The notes: generated by a model not told the origin, from the letters alone. DNA of 64,000 nucleotides from Duganella alba (GCF_009674495.1 NZ_WKJN01000023.1:1-64000), one strand, 5' to 3'; positions 8,111 to 17,133 are shown, numbered from the stretch's first letter. Made by a program: numbers and translations.

Positions 8111-8352
8111 TTTTAATCCTTCAAGACTATGCGAGAGTATTTCTTAACCCGCTATTTTAAAGGATTTACGCCCGGCCTACCGCAAAAGCCCGCTTTTATC
8201 CGCCAAATGACGGACTTTTCGGCCGGGGCACTGGTTTTCTTGCAAATATTTTATTGAAGTCAGCTAAGATGTGCGCCAGCAACGGATTGAATCCAGTTGC
8301 TACTTCCTTGCGTATAAGAAATAAAACGCAAGTCAGATAACGGGGATTCACC

Positions 8353-8736
8353 ATGTTCACATATGTACTGCCATGCTGCCTGGCGCTCCTGCTGGCAGGA
8401 ACGGCGCAGGCGCAAAGCACCCAGCAGATCGCGCAAGGCCAGCGTGTCTGGCAAAAACGCTGCACGGAGTGCCACGCGCTCGACACCGACGAAACCGGCC
8501 CGCACCATCGCGGCGTGTTCGGCCGCCGCTCGGGCAGCGTCAAGGGCTACGACTACTCGCGCGCGCTGCGCAAGGCCGACCTGGTCTGGGACGAAACCTC
8601 GCTCGACCGCTGGCTGACCGATCCTGAAAAATTCCTGCCCGGCCAAAACATGGACTTCCGCGTGCGCAGCAAGCAGGAGCGCGCCGCGCTGATCGCCTAT
8701 CTGAAAAGCCTCAGCCCTGCAGCGGCGCAAAACTAG
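8353..8736 (+). CDS. Class I c-type cytochrome, periplasmic
   Basis: 127 residues with a signal peptide (cleavage after AQA near residue 20). The single haem site is CTECH (Cys37, Cys40, His41); the distal ligand is probably Met100 in GQNMDFRV. Compact monohaem electron carrier like mitochondrial/alphaproteobacterial cytochrome c2. Its 3' end overlaps the 3' end of the convergent ROK gene by 26 bp. It sits inside the block that interrupts the riboflavin genes; whether it serves the neighbouring polyol dehydrogenase is unknown, and that enzyme family uses NAD(P), not cytochromes. Confidence 0.9.
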   Translation: MFTYVLPCCLALLLAGTAQAQSTQQIAQGQRVWQKRCTECHALDTDETGPHHRGVFGRRSGSVKGYDYSRALRKADLVWDETSLDRWLTDPEKFLPGQNMDFRVRSKQERAALIAYLKSLSPAAAQN

Positions 8737-9865
8737 CGTGCAACGACAGGTAGGCCGCGCCGATCACCTTGGCGTCGTCGCCCACTTCGCCGGTCAATAA
8801 AGCCGGACGCGCGGCGCCGGCCCAGTTGTAGCGGCCCAGCTCGCTATCTACCAGGTCCAGCAGGGCCGCCAGCAGCGTGCGGTCGCAACGGCCGTCCACC
8901 ACCACCCCGTCCAGATCGATGAAGCAGGCCGCGCTGCAGATGGCGTAGGCGATGGCGTTGGCCGCTTGCGCCAGCCACGCCTGCGTCAGCGGCAGCCACG
9001 GCGTTTGCATGGCGCGGCCGTCGGCCATGGCATCTTCCGCCAGACCGGCGGCGGCGTAGCGCTGCTCCAGCGTCACCAGCGACGCCACGTTCAGCAACTG
9101 ATCCGGCATGCCGCCGCCGGATGCCGGACGCATCGGCATCGAGCCGACCGCACCGGAATTGCCATGCACGCCGGCATGCGGCCAGCCGTTGATGACCAGG
9201 CTGCCGCCGGCCAGCGTATCGACGTAGATGTAGAGGTAGCTGGCAATGCCGCGTCCGCTACCAACCATCAGTTCCGCCACGCAGGCGGCGGCGGTGTCCT
9301 TGGCCACGCTGACGGGCAGCGTCGTCAACGCCTGCACGCGCTGGCCGATATCCATGCCGCCCCACTCCGCCGCGTCGACCGGCGGCATGCGCAACAGTTC
9401 TTCCCACTCGCCGAAATTGCGCGGCGCCGAAACGCCCACGCCGCACAACCGGCCGGCGGCCTCCGGCCCGAGCGCCGACAGCAGGCGCGCCAGCTGCTGC
9501 TCGATCGCACCAAACACCTGGTCGGCGTCCGGACTGGCATAGGCCAGCTCCCAGCGCTCGCGCACCGCGCCCAGCAGATCGACCAGCACCACCTTCAAGG
9601 TGCGGCGCCCGATCTGGATACCGATGGCGTAGGCGCCGTCCGGATTCAGCGCGATCGGCTGCGACGGCTGCCCCACCCGGCCGCGCTGCACCTCCAGCTT
9701 GCGCACCAGCTGTTCTTCCAGCAAGCGGTTGATGATGACCGACGCGGTTTGCGTGCTCAGTTCCGTCACCCGCGCCAGATCCGCCTTGGCCATGCTGCCA
9801 TGGCGGCGGACCTCGTGCAGCATGCGGCGTTCATTGGCGCCGAGGCGGCGCAGTGTTGAGATCAT
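8711..9865 (-). CDS. ROK-family transcriptional repressor (NagC/XylR type)
   Basis: 384 residues. An N-terminal winged helix-turn-helix (about residues 10-65, with MAKADLARVTELSTQTASVIINRLL) is followed by a sugar-kinase-like ROK domain (about 80-370) containing GVGVSAP and HAGVHGNSGAVG. The usual ROK zinc motif of cysteines after that block is absent; the sequence there reads PDQLLNVASLV. It is divergent from the SemiSWEET-dehydrogenase pair, with an inverted repeat between them, so it probably represses that pair and itself until a sugar or polyol binds. The ligand cannot be read from the sequence. Confidence 0.85.
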   Translation of the reverse strand: MISTLRRLGANERRMLHEVRRHGSMAKADLARVTELSTQTASVIINRLLEEQLVRKLEVQRGRVGQPSQPIALNPDGAYAIGIQIGRRTLKVVLVDLLGAVRERWELAYASPDADQVFGAIEQQLARLLSALGPEAAGRLCGVGVSAPRNFGEWEELLRMPPVDAAEWGGMDIGQRVQALTTLPVSVAKDTAAACVAELMVGSGRGIASYLYIYVDTLAGGSLVINGWPHAGVHGNSGAVGSMPMRPASGGGMPDQLLNVASLVTLEQRYAAAGLAEDAMADGRAMQTPWLPLTQAWLAQAANAIAYAICSAACFIDLDGVVVDGRCDRTLLAALLDLVDSELGRYNWAGAARPALLTGEVGDDAKVIGAAYLSLHASFAPLQG

Positions 9866-9895
9866 GGCAAGAAATGGGAGATGGTTTATTTATGT

Positions 9896-9938
9896 AGTAT
9901 AATTCCGCCTTAATTGATAAATCAAGTTGATTTATTAA
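9896..9938 (-). promoter_or_regulatory. ROK gene promoter with overlapping inverted-repeat operator
   Basis: Near-perfect inverted repeat TTGATAAATCAA - G - TTGATTTATTAA (9914-9938, 11 of 12 positions pair). The minus-strand promoter TTGATT (9920-9925) - 18 bp - TATACT (9896-9901) has its -35 inside the repeat. A + strand TATAAT also lies at about 9898-9903. Placed midway between the divergent ROK and SemiSWEET genes, as expected for an autoregulatory operator. Confidence 0.6.
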
Positions 9939-9957
9939 TGCAAACGAAAGGAGAACC

Positions 9958-10215
9958 ATGCAAATTGATTCCAACCTTCTCGGCTTGATTGCCGCTTTCT
10001 GCACCACCTTCGCCTTTGTGCCGCAGGTGGTCCTCATCTGGCGCCGCCGCTCCGCGGAAGGCGTGTCGACCGGCATGTACTGCGTCTTTTGCTTCGGCGT
10101 CCTGCTGTGGCTGATCTACGGCATCAGCATCCAGGCCTGGCCGATTGCCATCAATAACGGCATCACCCTCGTGCTGGCATGCGCGGTGCTGGTGATGAAA
10201 TGGAGGTTCCGATGA
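9958..10215 (+). CDS. SemiSWEET sugar transporter (single MtN3/PQ-loop repeat)
   Basis: 85 residues forming three transmembrane helices, the size of bacterial SemiSWEETs, which dimerise to move small sugars down their gradient. The PQ motif is in TTFAFVPQVVLIWRRRS; a conserved Asn is in WPIAINNGITL. The start ATG follows a strong AGGAG site. Its last codons overlap the start of the dehydrogenase gene (ATG at 10212, stop at 10213-10215), so the two are translationally coupled and probably handle the same compound or its product. Confidence 0.88.
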   Translation: MQIDSNLLGLIAAFCTTFAFVPQVVLIWRRRSAEGVSTGMYCVFCFGVLLWLIYGISIQAWPIAINNGITLVLACAVLVMKWRFR

Positions 10216-11705
10216 TGAACACGACCCCGCTGTCCAGCGCCACGCTGGACGCCCTGCAACACCATAATCCCGAACTGGCCCTGCCCGGCTATGACCGCAA
10301 CAAGCTCAAGGCCGGCATCGCCCACATCGGCGTCGGCAATTTCCACCGCGTGCATCAGGCCGCATACATCGACCAGTGCCTGCACATGCCGGGCCATGAA
10401 GAATGGGCCATCGTCGGCATCGGCCTGGGCGACAGCGAACAGGCACAGGCCAAAGCGGCCGCCTTTGCCGAGCAGGATGGTTTGTACACGGTGACCGAAA
10501 CCGGTTCCGACGGCAGCGCCAATGCGCGCGTCATCGGCGCCATGATCGACTACCTGCACGCGCCCGCCGATCCGGAAGCGGTGCTGGAACGCCTGAGCGA
10601 TCCCGCCATCCGCATCGTCACGCTGACGATTACCGAAGGCGGCTACAACATCAACGAAGCCAATGGCGAGTTCCGCCTGACCGCGCCCGACGTCGCCGCC
10701 GAACTGGCCGGCGGCACGCCACGCACCGCGTTTGCCTACATCGTCGAATCGCTGCGCCGCCGGCGCGCCAGCGGCGTGGGCGGCTACACCGTGGTCTCCT
10801 GCGACAACCTGCGCCACAACGGCGACACCGCGCGCCTGGCCGTGTTGAGCTACGCGCAGGCCGTGGACGACGAGCTGGCCGACTGGATCGCCGCCGAGGT
10901 CACCTTCCCCAACAGCATGGTGGACCGCATCGCGCCCGGTATTCCGGCCGAACAGGCGGAAGCGCTGAACAGCGCCAGCGGCGTTAACGACCAGTTGCCG
11001 GCGCTGGCCGAGCCTTACACCCAATGGGTGATCGAAGACCGCTTCAGCGCCGGCCGTCCCGATCTGGCCGCCGCTGGCGTCGAATTGCTGGACGATGTGA
11101 CGCAGCACGAAGCCATCAAAGGCCGCATGCTGAACGCCTCGCACATGATGCTGGCCTATCCCGGCCTGCTGCTGGGCTACCGCACAGTGCCGGAAGCGAT
11201 GGCTGACGAAGAACTGCACACGCTGCTGCACAACTTCATGGAACACGACGCCATGCCGTTGCTGGACGTGCCGGAAGGCGTGGTGCTGGACGACTACAAG
11301 AACAGTGTGCTGGAACGCTTCAACAATCCGGCCATCGCCGACCAGCTGACGCGCGTGGCGCACGACGGCGCCGCCAAGATTCCGGTGTTCTACACGGCCA
11401 CCGTCAAGGCGATGCTGAGCCGCGGCTTCAACTGCCGCCGCGTGGCCTTCCTGCTGGCCTGCTTCCGTTTGTATCTGAATGGACTGGATGCGCGCGGCAA
11501 CCGTTACGAGGTGAACGAGCCGCGCCTGAGCAATGCGGACTGGTCGCTGGTGCGCAACGGACCGCCGTCGGCGATCCTCGACATCAGCGCCTTCCGCGGG
11601 CTGAAGCTGACGCAGCACGCCCGCATGGTCACCACCTACAACAGCGTGTGGATGGCGATCACGCGCAGCGGCGTGCGCGCGACCTTGCAGTCGCTGGTGA
11701 AGTAA
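10212..11705 (+). CDS. Long-chain mannitol dehydrogenase family polyol dehydrogenase
   Basis: 497 residues. NAD(P)-dependent oxidation of a polyol such as mannitol or arabinitol to the ketose, or the reverse. Family marks: IAHIGVGNFHRVHQAAYID near the N-terminus (dinucleotide binding), TLTITEGGY, and KNSVLERFNNPAIADQL plus DGAAKIPVFYTATV, which hold the catalytic lysine region. The start at 10212 is chosen because it follows TGGAGG at 10201-10206 and overlaps the SemiSWEET stop; reading could also begin one codon later. The exact substrate is undetermined. Ends one base before the convergent ribE stop. Confidence 0.9.
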   Translation: MMNTTPLSSATLDALQHHNPELALPGYDRNKLKAGIAHIGVGNFHRVHQAAYIDQCLHMPGHEEWAIVGIGLGDSEQAQAKAAAFAEQDGLYTVTETGSDGSANARVIGAMIDYLHAPADPEAVLERLSDPAIRIVTLTITEGGYNINEANGEFRLTAPDVAAELAGGTPRTAFAYIVESLRRRRASGVGGYTVVSCDNLRHNGDTARLAVLSYAQAVDDELADWIAAEVTFPNSMVDRIAPGIPAEQAEALNSASGVNDQLPALAEPYTQWVIEDRFSAGRPDLAAAGVELLDDVTQHEAIKGRMLNASHMMLAYPGLLLGYRTVPEAMADEELHTLLHNFMEHDAMPLLDVPEGVVLDDYKNSVLERFNNPAIADQLTRVAHDGAAKIPVFYTATVKAMLSRGFNCRRVAFLLACFRLYLNGLDARGNRYEVNEPRLSNADWSLVRNGPPSAILDISAFRGLKLTQHARMVTTYNSVWMAITRSGVRATLQSLVK

Positions 11706-12341
11706 TTACTTGCCTGCGGCGCCGACCGACACCATGCGCTCGACGTAGCGGGCGATCAGGTCGATCTCCAGATTGACCTGGGCGCCCACCGTCAGATGCT
11801 TGAGGGTGGTCATGGCGATGGTGTGCGGAATCAGGTTGATCGAGAACTGGCACACCAGGTCGGCGCCGGCGCCGATATCGGTCACACGGTTGACGGTCAG
11901 CGACACGCCGTTGACCACGATCGAGCCTTTGTAGGCCAGGAACTTGGCCAGGTCGTGCGGCGCTTCCACCACCAGCTCCCACGATTCGCCGACCGGTTCG
12001 AACTTGCGCACCACGCCCAGGCCATCGACGTGGCCGGACACCAGGTGGCCGCCGAGGCGCTCGTTGAGCGTCAGCGCTTTTTCCAGGTTCACTTCGGTGG
12101 TCGTGTCCAGGCCGACGGTCTTGTTCAGGCTTTCGCGCGAGACGTCGACGCGGAAGTTGGTGGCGTCCTTCTCCACCACCGTCATGCAGGCGCCGTTGAT
12201 GGCGATCGAGTCGCCCAGGCCGACGTCGGCCAGCGGCAGGCCGCCGGCGTTGATGTCCAGGCGCACGCCTGCGAACGAACCGCCTTCCAGCGGCTTGACG
12301 GATTCAATTTTGCCGACAGCGGCGACGATACCAGTAAACAT
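11706..12341 (-). CDS. ribE: Riboflavin synthase (alpha chain)
   Basis: 211 residues. Dismutates two molecules of dimethylribityllumazine into riboflavin and the pyrimidine precursor. It starts MFTGIVAAVGKIESV and shows the internal duplication of two lumazine-binding barrels, each with its GHLVSGHVDG-type or SLTVNRV-type segment (about residues 1-90 and 95-190). It lies 8 bp downstream of ribD in the same direction. The rest of the pathway (ribBA, ribH) lies 3.6 kb further on, separated by the sugar cassette. Confidence 0.96.
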   Translation of the reverse strand: MFTGIVAAVGKIESVKPLEGGSFAGVRLDINAGGLPLADVGLGDSIAINGACMTVVEKDATNFRVDVSRESLNKTVGLDTTTEVNLEKALTLNERLGGHLVSGHVDGLGVVRKFEPVGESWELVVEAPHDLAKFLAYKGSIVVNGVSLTVNRVTDIGAGADLVCQFSINLIPHTIAMTTLKHLTVGAQVNLEIDLIARYVERMVSVGAAGK

Positions 12342-12349
12342 AGCTTTTC

Positions 12350-13444
12350 CTAATGAGTGAATCGGGCAAGGATACGCAAATCTTCGCCGATCTGCTTAAC
12401 CTCGTGAAATTTCAAATGCTTCTTGCCGGACAGGTCGGTCAGCGCCGGCAGCGAAAACATGCCTTGCGCGTCACCGATCAGCGTCGGCGCCAGGTACACC
12501 AGCAGCTCATCGACACAGCCTTCACGGATCAGCGAGCCGTTCAGCTTGCCGCCGGCTTCGACGTGCAATTCGTTGATCTGACGGCGGCCCAGCTCGCGCA
12601 TCAGCTCCGGCAGGTCAACCTTGCCGGAGGCGTTGGGCAACATGATGACCTCATGGCCGGCGGCGGCCAGCGCGGCTTCCTTCTCGGGATGAGCGACGGC
12701 GGCGGCGATCCATGTTCCGCCTCCCTCCAATATCTTGGCGGAAAGGTCAATATCAAGCCTGCTGTCGACCACGATGCGGCGCGGCTGGCGCGGCGTCTCG
12801 ACGGCGCGCACGTTCAGTTGCGGATTATCGGCCTTGACGGTGCCGATGCCGGTCAGGATGGCATCCGCGCGGGCGCGCCAGTGGTGGCCGTCGGCGCGCG
12901 CTTCCGGGCCGGTGATCCACTGGCTGACACCGTTGTGCAGCGCCGTCATGCCGTCCAGGCTGGCGGCGGTTTTCATGCGCACCCACGGCAGGCCGCGCGT
13001 CATGCGCGAGAAAAAGCCGATATTCAATTCATAAGCCTGCTCGGCCAGCAAGCCGACGCTGGTCTCGATGCCATTGGCGGCCAGCTTGGCCAGGCCTTGT
13101 CCGGCGACCAACGGATTCGGATCTTCCATCGCCGCCACCACGCGGCCCAGACCGGCGCGCACCAGCGCATCCGAGCACGGCGGCGTGCGGCCATGGTGGT
13201 TGCACGGCTCCAGCGTGACATAGGCGGTGGCGCCGCGCACATCATGGCCGCGCGCCTGGGCGTCTTTCAACGCCTGGATTTCAGCGTGGTCGCTGCCTGC
13301 CTGCTGCGTGACGCCGGCGCCGATGACCTGTCCGTCACGCACGATCACGCAACCGATATGCGGATTCGGCGCGGTCGAATACAGCCCCTTGGCCGCCCAC
13401 TCCAGCGCCAGCGCCATGCCTTCAAGATCGTTACTGATATCCAC
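12350..13444 (-). CDS. ribD: Bifunctional riboflavin deaminase/reductase RibD
   Basis: 364 residues with two domains. The N-terminal pyrimidine deaminase (about 1-145) has zinc ligands His53 (in DHAEIQ), Cys81 and Cys90 (in PCNHHGRTPPC). The C-terminal reductase (about 150-360) has the NADPH-binding SRLDIDLSAKILEGGGTW region and ELHVEAGGKLNGSLI. Together they convert the ring-opened GTP product into 5-amino-6-ribitylamino-uracil 5'-phosphate. First gene of the ribD-ribE pair. Confidence 0.96.
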   Translation of the reverse strand: MDISNDLEGMALALEWAAKGLYSTAPNPHIGCVIVRDGQVIGAGVTQQAGSDHAEIQALKDAQARGHDVRGATAYVTLEPCNHHGRTPPCSDALVRAGLGRVVAAMEDPNPLVAGQGLAKLAANGIETSVGLLAEQAYELNIGFFSRMTRGLPWVRMKTAASLDGMTALHNGVSQWITGPEARADGHHWRARADAILTGIGTVKADNPQLNVRAVETPRQPRRIVVDSRLDIDLSAKILEGGGTWIAAAVAHPEKEAALAAAGHEVIMLPNASGKVDLPELMRELGRRQINELHVEAGGKLNGSLIREGCVDELLVYLAPTLIGDAQGMFSLPALTDLSGKKHLKFHEVKQIGEDLRILARFTH

Positions 13445-13488
13445 GTTGTCCCTGCCGAAATAGATTTCGCGTCATTATAAAGGCTTGT

Positions 13489-14076
13489 TCAATCGGCGGC
13501 TCCCGAGCAGTCGTCAGAGGTTGCCGGATCGCAGACGCGCACGCGGCCGAGCATGTTGATTTTGAGGTTGCGGGTGTTGTTGCCCTGGGTGAGCGAGATG
13601 GTGCCCCAGCGGGCGGTCAGGCTGCTGGCGGCGTTGCAGGTGCGGCCGGCGGCGTTGTAGGCCAGGTAGGCGGGCGTATTGCCGGAGGTGAATTTGGAGG
13701 TGATGTGGATGTCGGAACGTAGCGGATCGTGGCGGTACAGCAGCGGCTCGCCGGAATCGGGACGGCGGTTGCCGTTGTGATCGAGGAAAACGGCCCAGCC
13801 GCTTTGCCACTCGTCGCCCAGCGGCGCCATCAGCACTTTGCCGCCGCGCGCGATGGCTTGCGAACGCGTCAGGTCGATGGCGGCCTGCAGGTCGTTGGTG
13901 GCGGCTTGCAGGCGCATGCGTTGCAGCGATTGATGGAAGGATGGCGCGGCGACGCCGAGCAGCACGCCGGCGATGGCCAGGATGGTCAATAGCTCGATCA
14001 GTGTGATGCCTGCGCTGCGGCAGCCTGCCGCGCAGGCAGACGACTGCGGCCCGGTGCTGGATGGGCGGCGCCTCAT
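13489..14076 (-). CDS. fimT: GspH/FimT-type minor pseudopilin
   Basis: Type IV pilus minor pilin. The prepilin signature is GITLIELLTILAIAGVLLG: cleavage after G, Glu at +5 and a hydrophobic helix. The C-terminal globular part resembles the GspH fold and contains two cysteine pairs. I place the start at 14076, where ATG overlaps the pilE stop (ATGA); the long hydrophilic leader before the cleavage site, about 20 residues, is unusual but seen in FimT-like proteins. Last gene of the six-gene minor pilin operon. Confidence 0.85.
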   Translation of the reverse strand: MRRRPSSTGPQSSACAAGCRSAGITLIELLTILAIAGVLLGVAAPSFHQSLQRMRLQAATNDLQAAIDLTRSQAIARGGKVLMAPLGDEWQSGWAVFLDHNGNRRPDSGEPLLYRHDPLRSDIHITSKFTSGNTPAYLAYNAAGRTCNAASSLTARWGTISLTQGNNTRNLKINMLGRVRVCDPATSDDCSGAAD

Positions 14077-14519
14077 GGCCAACATCCTGTGGCCTGGCCA
14101 CTGGCGAGGCGCAGGCCGGTGCTGGTCAGCGTCAGGGCGCCGCAATCTTCATCGTGGAAGTGCGGATCGACCAGGTCGGTGCCGGGCTTGGCGATGATTT
14201 GCACGCATTGCTTTATCTCTTCGCCATCGCAGGCCTTGCCTTCGATTTCATACGCGCTGCGCTGCGGACTGGCGCCACTCCACCATTGGAAGTGTTTGGC
14301 CTCCGGCTCCGTGCTGGCGGACGAAAAGGCGACATAGGTATTGTTCTGCGTGTAAAACCGCTCCTGCTGCATCATCAGCTTCAGCAAGGCTGATTGTGCT
14401 TCGCCGCGCCGGGTGCGGATCACGTGGTTCTGATAAGCCGGCATGGCTTGCGACATCACCACGGCGAGAATCACCAGCACCACCAGCAACTCGATCAAGC
14501 TGAACCCGGCGCGCTTCAT
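14073..14519 (-). CDS. pilE: Type IV pilin-like protein PilE (minor pilin)
   Basis: 148 residues starting MKRAGFSLIELLVVLVILAVV, a textbook class III prepilin peptide with Glu+5, followed by QNHVIRTRRGEAQSALLKLMMQQERFYTQNNTY, the alpha1-C region usual for PilE in minor-pilin operons. Four cysteines in the C-terminal half suggest a disulfide-bonded D-region. Overlaps pilY1 upstream and fimT downstream by 4 bp each (ATGA), so it is translationally coupled on both sides. Confidence 0.9.
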   Translation of the reverse strand: MKRAGFSLIELLVVLVILAVVMSQAMPAYQNHVIRTRRGEAQSALLKLMMQQERFYTQNNTYVAFSSASTEPEAKHFQWWSGASPQRSAYEIEGKACDGEEIKQCVQIIAKPGTDLVDPHFHDEDCGALTLTSTGLRLASGQATGCWP

Positions 14520-16552
14520 TTCGCGGCCTCGTGCAATTCGCGCCAGTTGGCGATTTCGCGCCAGCTCAGGCGGCCCGCGCGGCGCGTCGCCTTCACGCTG
14601 CCGATGGTGGTGATCTTCCCTGCTTCGCCAGCCTGCACCAGCGCGGCGTCTTTGCTCTGCACGATGCGGCCGGTCGCGTCACGCGGACCAGGCGTGGCGG
14701 ATTGCGGCAGCACCAAGGGCATTGGTATGTAGTCAGGCAGCATCAGACCGACAATCGCATCCTTGGTGGGCAGGATGGCGGTGAACCTGTCGCTGTCCGG
14801 CAGTCCGGTCAGCGCGTTGAGCGCATAGCTGCGACTGCGCGTCGCGCTGCACACATCCGCGCCCGGCTGCACGGTGTTGAACAGGACCGCGCCATCGGAC
14901 AACACGCCGGCGTTGATGCTGCGCTCAGTGCCCTGCACGAAGTCAACGTACCAGCCCTTGCTTTCCGACGCCATCGGCGCGCCCGTGATGCTTAACAGCG
15001 CGCCACTGCCATCAAGGAAACGCGGCGTCAGCTGGCTTCTGCCGGTGATGACCTCTTGCGGCGTTTGCAGGCTGTCGATGATGCCGTAGTAGGACTGCGT
15101 GATCGCCGAAATGCTGCGATCCGCCTTTTCGATCAATCGTCCCGTGCCGAACAGCACGACATAGCCGCGCACCTTGGCATAAGCCAGCAAAGGCTGCTCC
15201 GTGATTGGCTGGCGATGGCCCTTGGCATCCTTCGCGACGAACAAGGGACTGCCGACGGCCCCGCTCCACGGCGCGCTGCCGCTGAAATCGAAGCGCCAGA
15301 GATTGCCTTGCAGGTCGCCGGCATACGCGTATTGCAAAGCGCCATCGCGATCATTCAGCAGTACTGGTGCGCTCAGTGCGTTGGCGAGCGTTGCGTCTGC
15401 AACTGGCGTCGCGATGCGGTAGTAGTTGCTGTTGATTTTCCAGCCTTCGTCACGCGGCTTGTCGAGGGCCAGCAGGAACAGCGCGCCTTTGCCCTCGCCG
15501 TCGCCATTGATGCCGCTGGCGACGACGGCAAAGCTTCGCACCGCGCCAGCCGACACACGAACTTGCGCGATCTGCGGCATGGTGATGACGTTGCCCATCA
15601 AAGGATCGTCGCGGCCGGTGAATTCCCACAGCACGCCGAGACCGCCCGCAAAGTGCGCAGGATCGGTCACGTCGAGCGCAAACAGGCCGCGCGCGCCACC
15701 GCCCATGGCGGAAAGCAGCACGGTCTTCTTGTCGACGCCGATCCGTGCTTCGCCGACACTGGCCGGGCCGTCAACATAAGCGCGATGCACATAGGCGGGA
15801 TCGGAGAGGTGATGCAATGTGGGGATCAAGGCGTCCGGCACATAAGCAAATAGCTCGACGCCGCTGATGGCGTCAAAGGCATGCAGCATGCCATCGTTGG
15901 CGCCAAGGTAGACAGCCTCGCGGTGATCGACGGCGCCGACGTAGACGGGCGTGCTGTGCACCGAGTCGCCCAGCACGCTGCTGCGGCTGCGAAATTGCTT
16001 GCCTTCCAGCGAGCGGTCACCGCGCAGGTAGGCCAGCCGCTGCTCGCCGACGCCGTCCTCAAGATTAAGCAGCGCTTGCTGGGCGGCAGACAACGCGAGC
16101 CATGCAAACGGCGCCATCGCCAGCGCGCCGCTCGGCTGGACGACGGCGGTGTAGATGTTGCGCTGCTCCGCTGCCGGCTCCGGCGGGCGTGCGGCGCTGC
16201 CGGTGAGGACTCCACCAGCGTCCCAGACCAAAGTGGAGACCGTACCCGCGCCCGCCGTACCGGCCGCCAGCACGTAGCGCGAGAAATGCCCGCTCCAGTC
16301 ACCGATATCCGTCGTTGACTGGTACAGATCGCCTACGGTGGCCGTCGGCACGGCGGGCGGCACAGCAGGCGGCATAGTGAGCGGCGCAACGGCCGTCGAC
16401 GTGGGTCGCAGCAACATCGGCCCATTCGCCTGCCCCGCTGGCGCCTTGCCCGGCTTGCACGCAGCCGCCACCGGCAAGCTATCGATATCCAGCACCGGCG
16501 ATGCCGCCTGCGCGCTCGCCGCCAGCAACAACATCAACTGAAGCGCTTTCAT
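14516..16552 (-). CDS. pilY1: PilY1/PilC-type pilus adhesin, short form
   Basis: 678 residues with a signal peptide (MKALQLMLLLAASAQA). From about residue 190 it carries the PilC beta-propeller: VYVGAVDHREAVYLGANDGMLHAFDA, GGARGLFALDVTDP, and GINGDGEGKGALFLL, a calcium-binding-like loop. PilY1 proteins are usually over 1000 residues because of an N-terminal von Willebrand A domain; here only about 180 residues precede the propeller, so that domain is missing. Expected roles are pilus priming, adhesion and retraction control. Coupled by 4-bp overlaps to pilX and pilE. Confidence 0.9.
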   Translation of the reverse strand: MKALQLMLLLAASAQAASPVLDIDSLPVAAACKPGKAPAGQANGPMLLRPTSTAVAPLTMPPAVPPAVPTATVGDLYQSTTDIGDWSGHFSRYVLAAGTAGAGTVSTLVWDAGGVLTGSAARPPEPAAEQRNIYTAVVQPSGALAMAPFAWLALSAAQQALLNLEDGVGEQRLAYLRGDRSLEGKQFRSRSSVLGDSVHSTPVYVGAVDHREAVYLGANDGMLHAFDAISGVELFAYVPDALIPTLHHLSDPAYVHRAYVDGPASVGEARIGVDKKTVLLSAMGGGARGLFALDVTDPAHFAGGLGVLWEFTGRDDPLMGNVITMPQIAQVRVSAGAVRSFAVVASGINGDGEGKGALFLLALDKPRDEGWKINSNYYRIATPVADATLANALSAPVLLNDRDGALQYAYAGDLQGNLWRFDFSGSAPWSGAVGSPLFVAKDAKGHRQPITEQPLLAYAKVRGYVVLFGTGRLIEKADRSISAITQSYYGIIDSLQTPQEVITGRSQLTPRFLDGSGALLSITGAPMASESKGWYVDFVQGTERSINAGVLSDGAVLFNTVQPGADVCSATRSRSYALNALTGLPDSDRFTAILPTKDAIVGLMLPDYIPMPLVLPQSATPGPRDATGRIVQSKDAALVQAGEAGKITTIGSVKATRRAGRLSWREIANWRELHEAAK

Positions 16553-17133
16553 GGTTTCTCCTCCGGCTTGCTGAAGACGCTTTGCAACACCACCTCCATC
16601 TCCGGATTCGCGCCGAAGCCAATGGCGGTAACGCGATAACAGTACTGCGGCGGCGCGCCGGCCGACGCATCATCGCCCGGCTGATGACATGCCATCCGCT
16701 CAATCAGATAGCGCGGCTTCTTGAACGGCAGGAAGCCTTCGCCGGTCGGCATCGCGGCGGCGGTATAAGCACCGTGCGTCACCGTGCAAGAACCGCCATC
16801 CTCCTTGCCGGACAAATCCACCACTTGCCACACCGCCGACTCGCCGGCCGACGCCCGCGCGCGCAAGCCCACGCCGCCAGTACCGCATGCCTTGCCAAAC
16901 GCATCGGCGCCTTCAAACGCCGCGCGCCGCGAAGGATCGCTGCTGTTCTGAATGTCCCGCTCCGCATCCTTCAAGGCATCCTCCGCCGTCAGAAACGCCA
17001 CATCCCGATCACGCTCGCCGCGCGCGGCCTTCTCGCCTTGCAGGCATAGCAGCGCCGCCGACACGCTCAAGAGCATCACCATGATCAGCAACATCAGGCT
17101 GACCAACAACGCGATCCCACGCTGACGCTGCAT
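16549..17133 (-). CDS. pilX: Type IV pilus assembly protein PilX
   Basis: 194 residues. MQRQRGIALLVSLMLLIMVMLLSVSAA is the PilX-type N-terminus (Gly at the cleavage site but no Glu at +5, usual for PilX), followed by LLCLQGEKAARGERDRDVAFLTAEDALKDAERDI, the conserved PilX_N helix. Four or more cysteines lie in the C-terminal part. Starts 3 bp after the pilW stop and overlaps pilY1 by 4 bp. Confidence 0.9.
   Translation of the reverse strand: MQRQRGIALLVSLMLLIMVMLLSVSAALLCLQGEKAARGERDRDVAFLTAEDALKDAERDIQNSSDPSRRAAFEGADAFGKACGTGGVGLRARASAGESAVWQVVDLSGKEDGGSCTVTHGAYTAAAMPTGEGFLPFKKPRYLIERMACHQPGDDASAGAPPQYCYRVTAIGFGANPEMEVVLQSVFSKPEEKP

Noticed and set aside
8111..8352. FMN riboswitch before ribBA
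   Set aside because: None of the conserved RFN-element blocks is present in the 240 bp upstream, nor before ribD.
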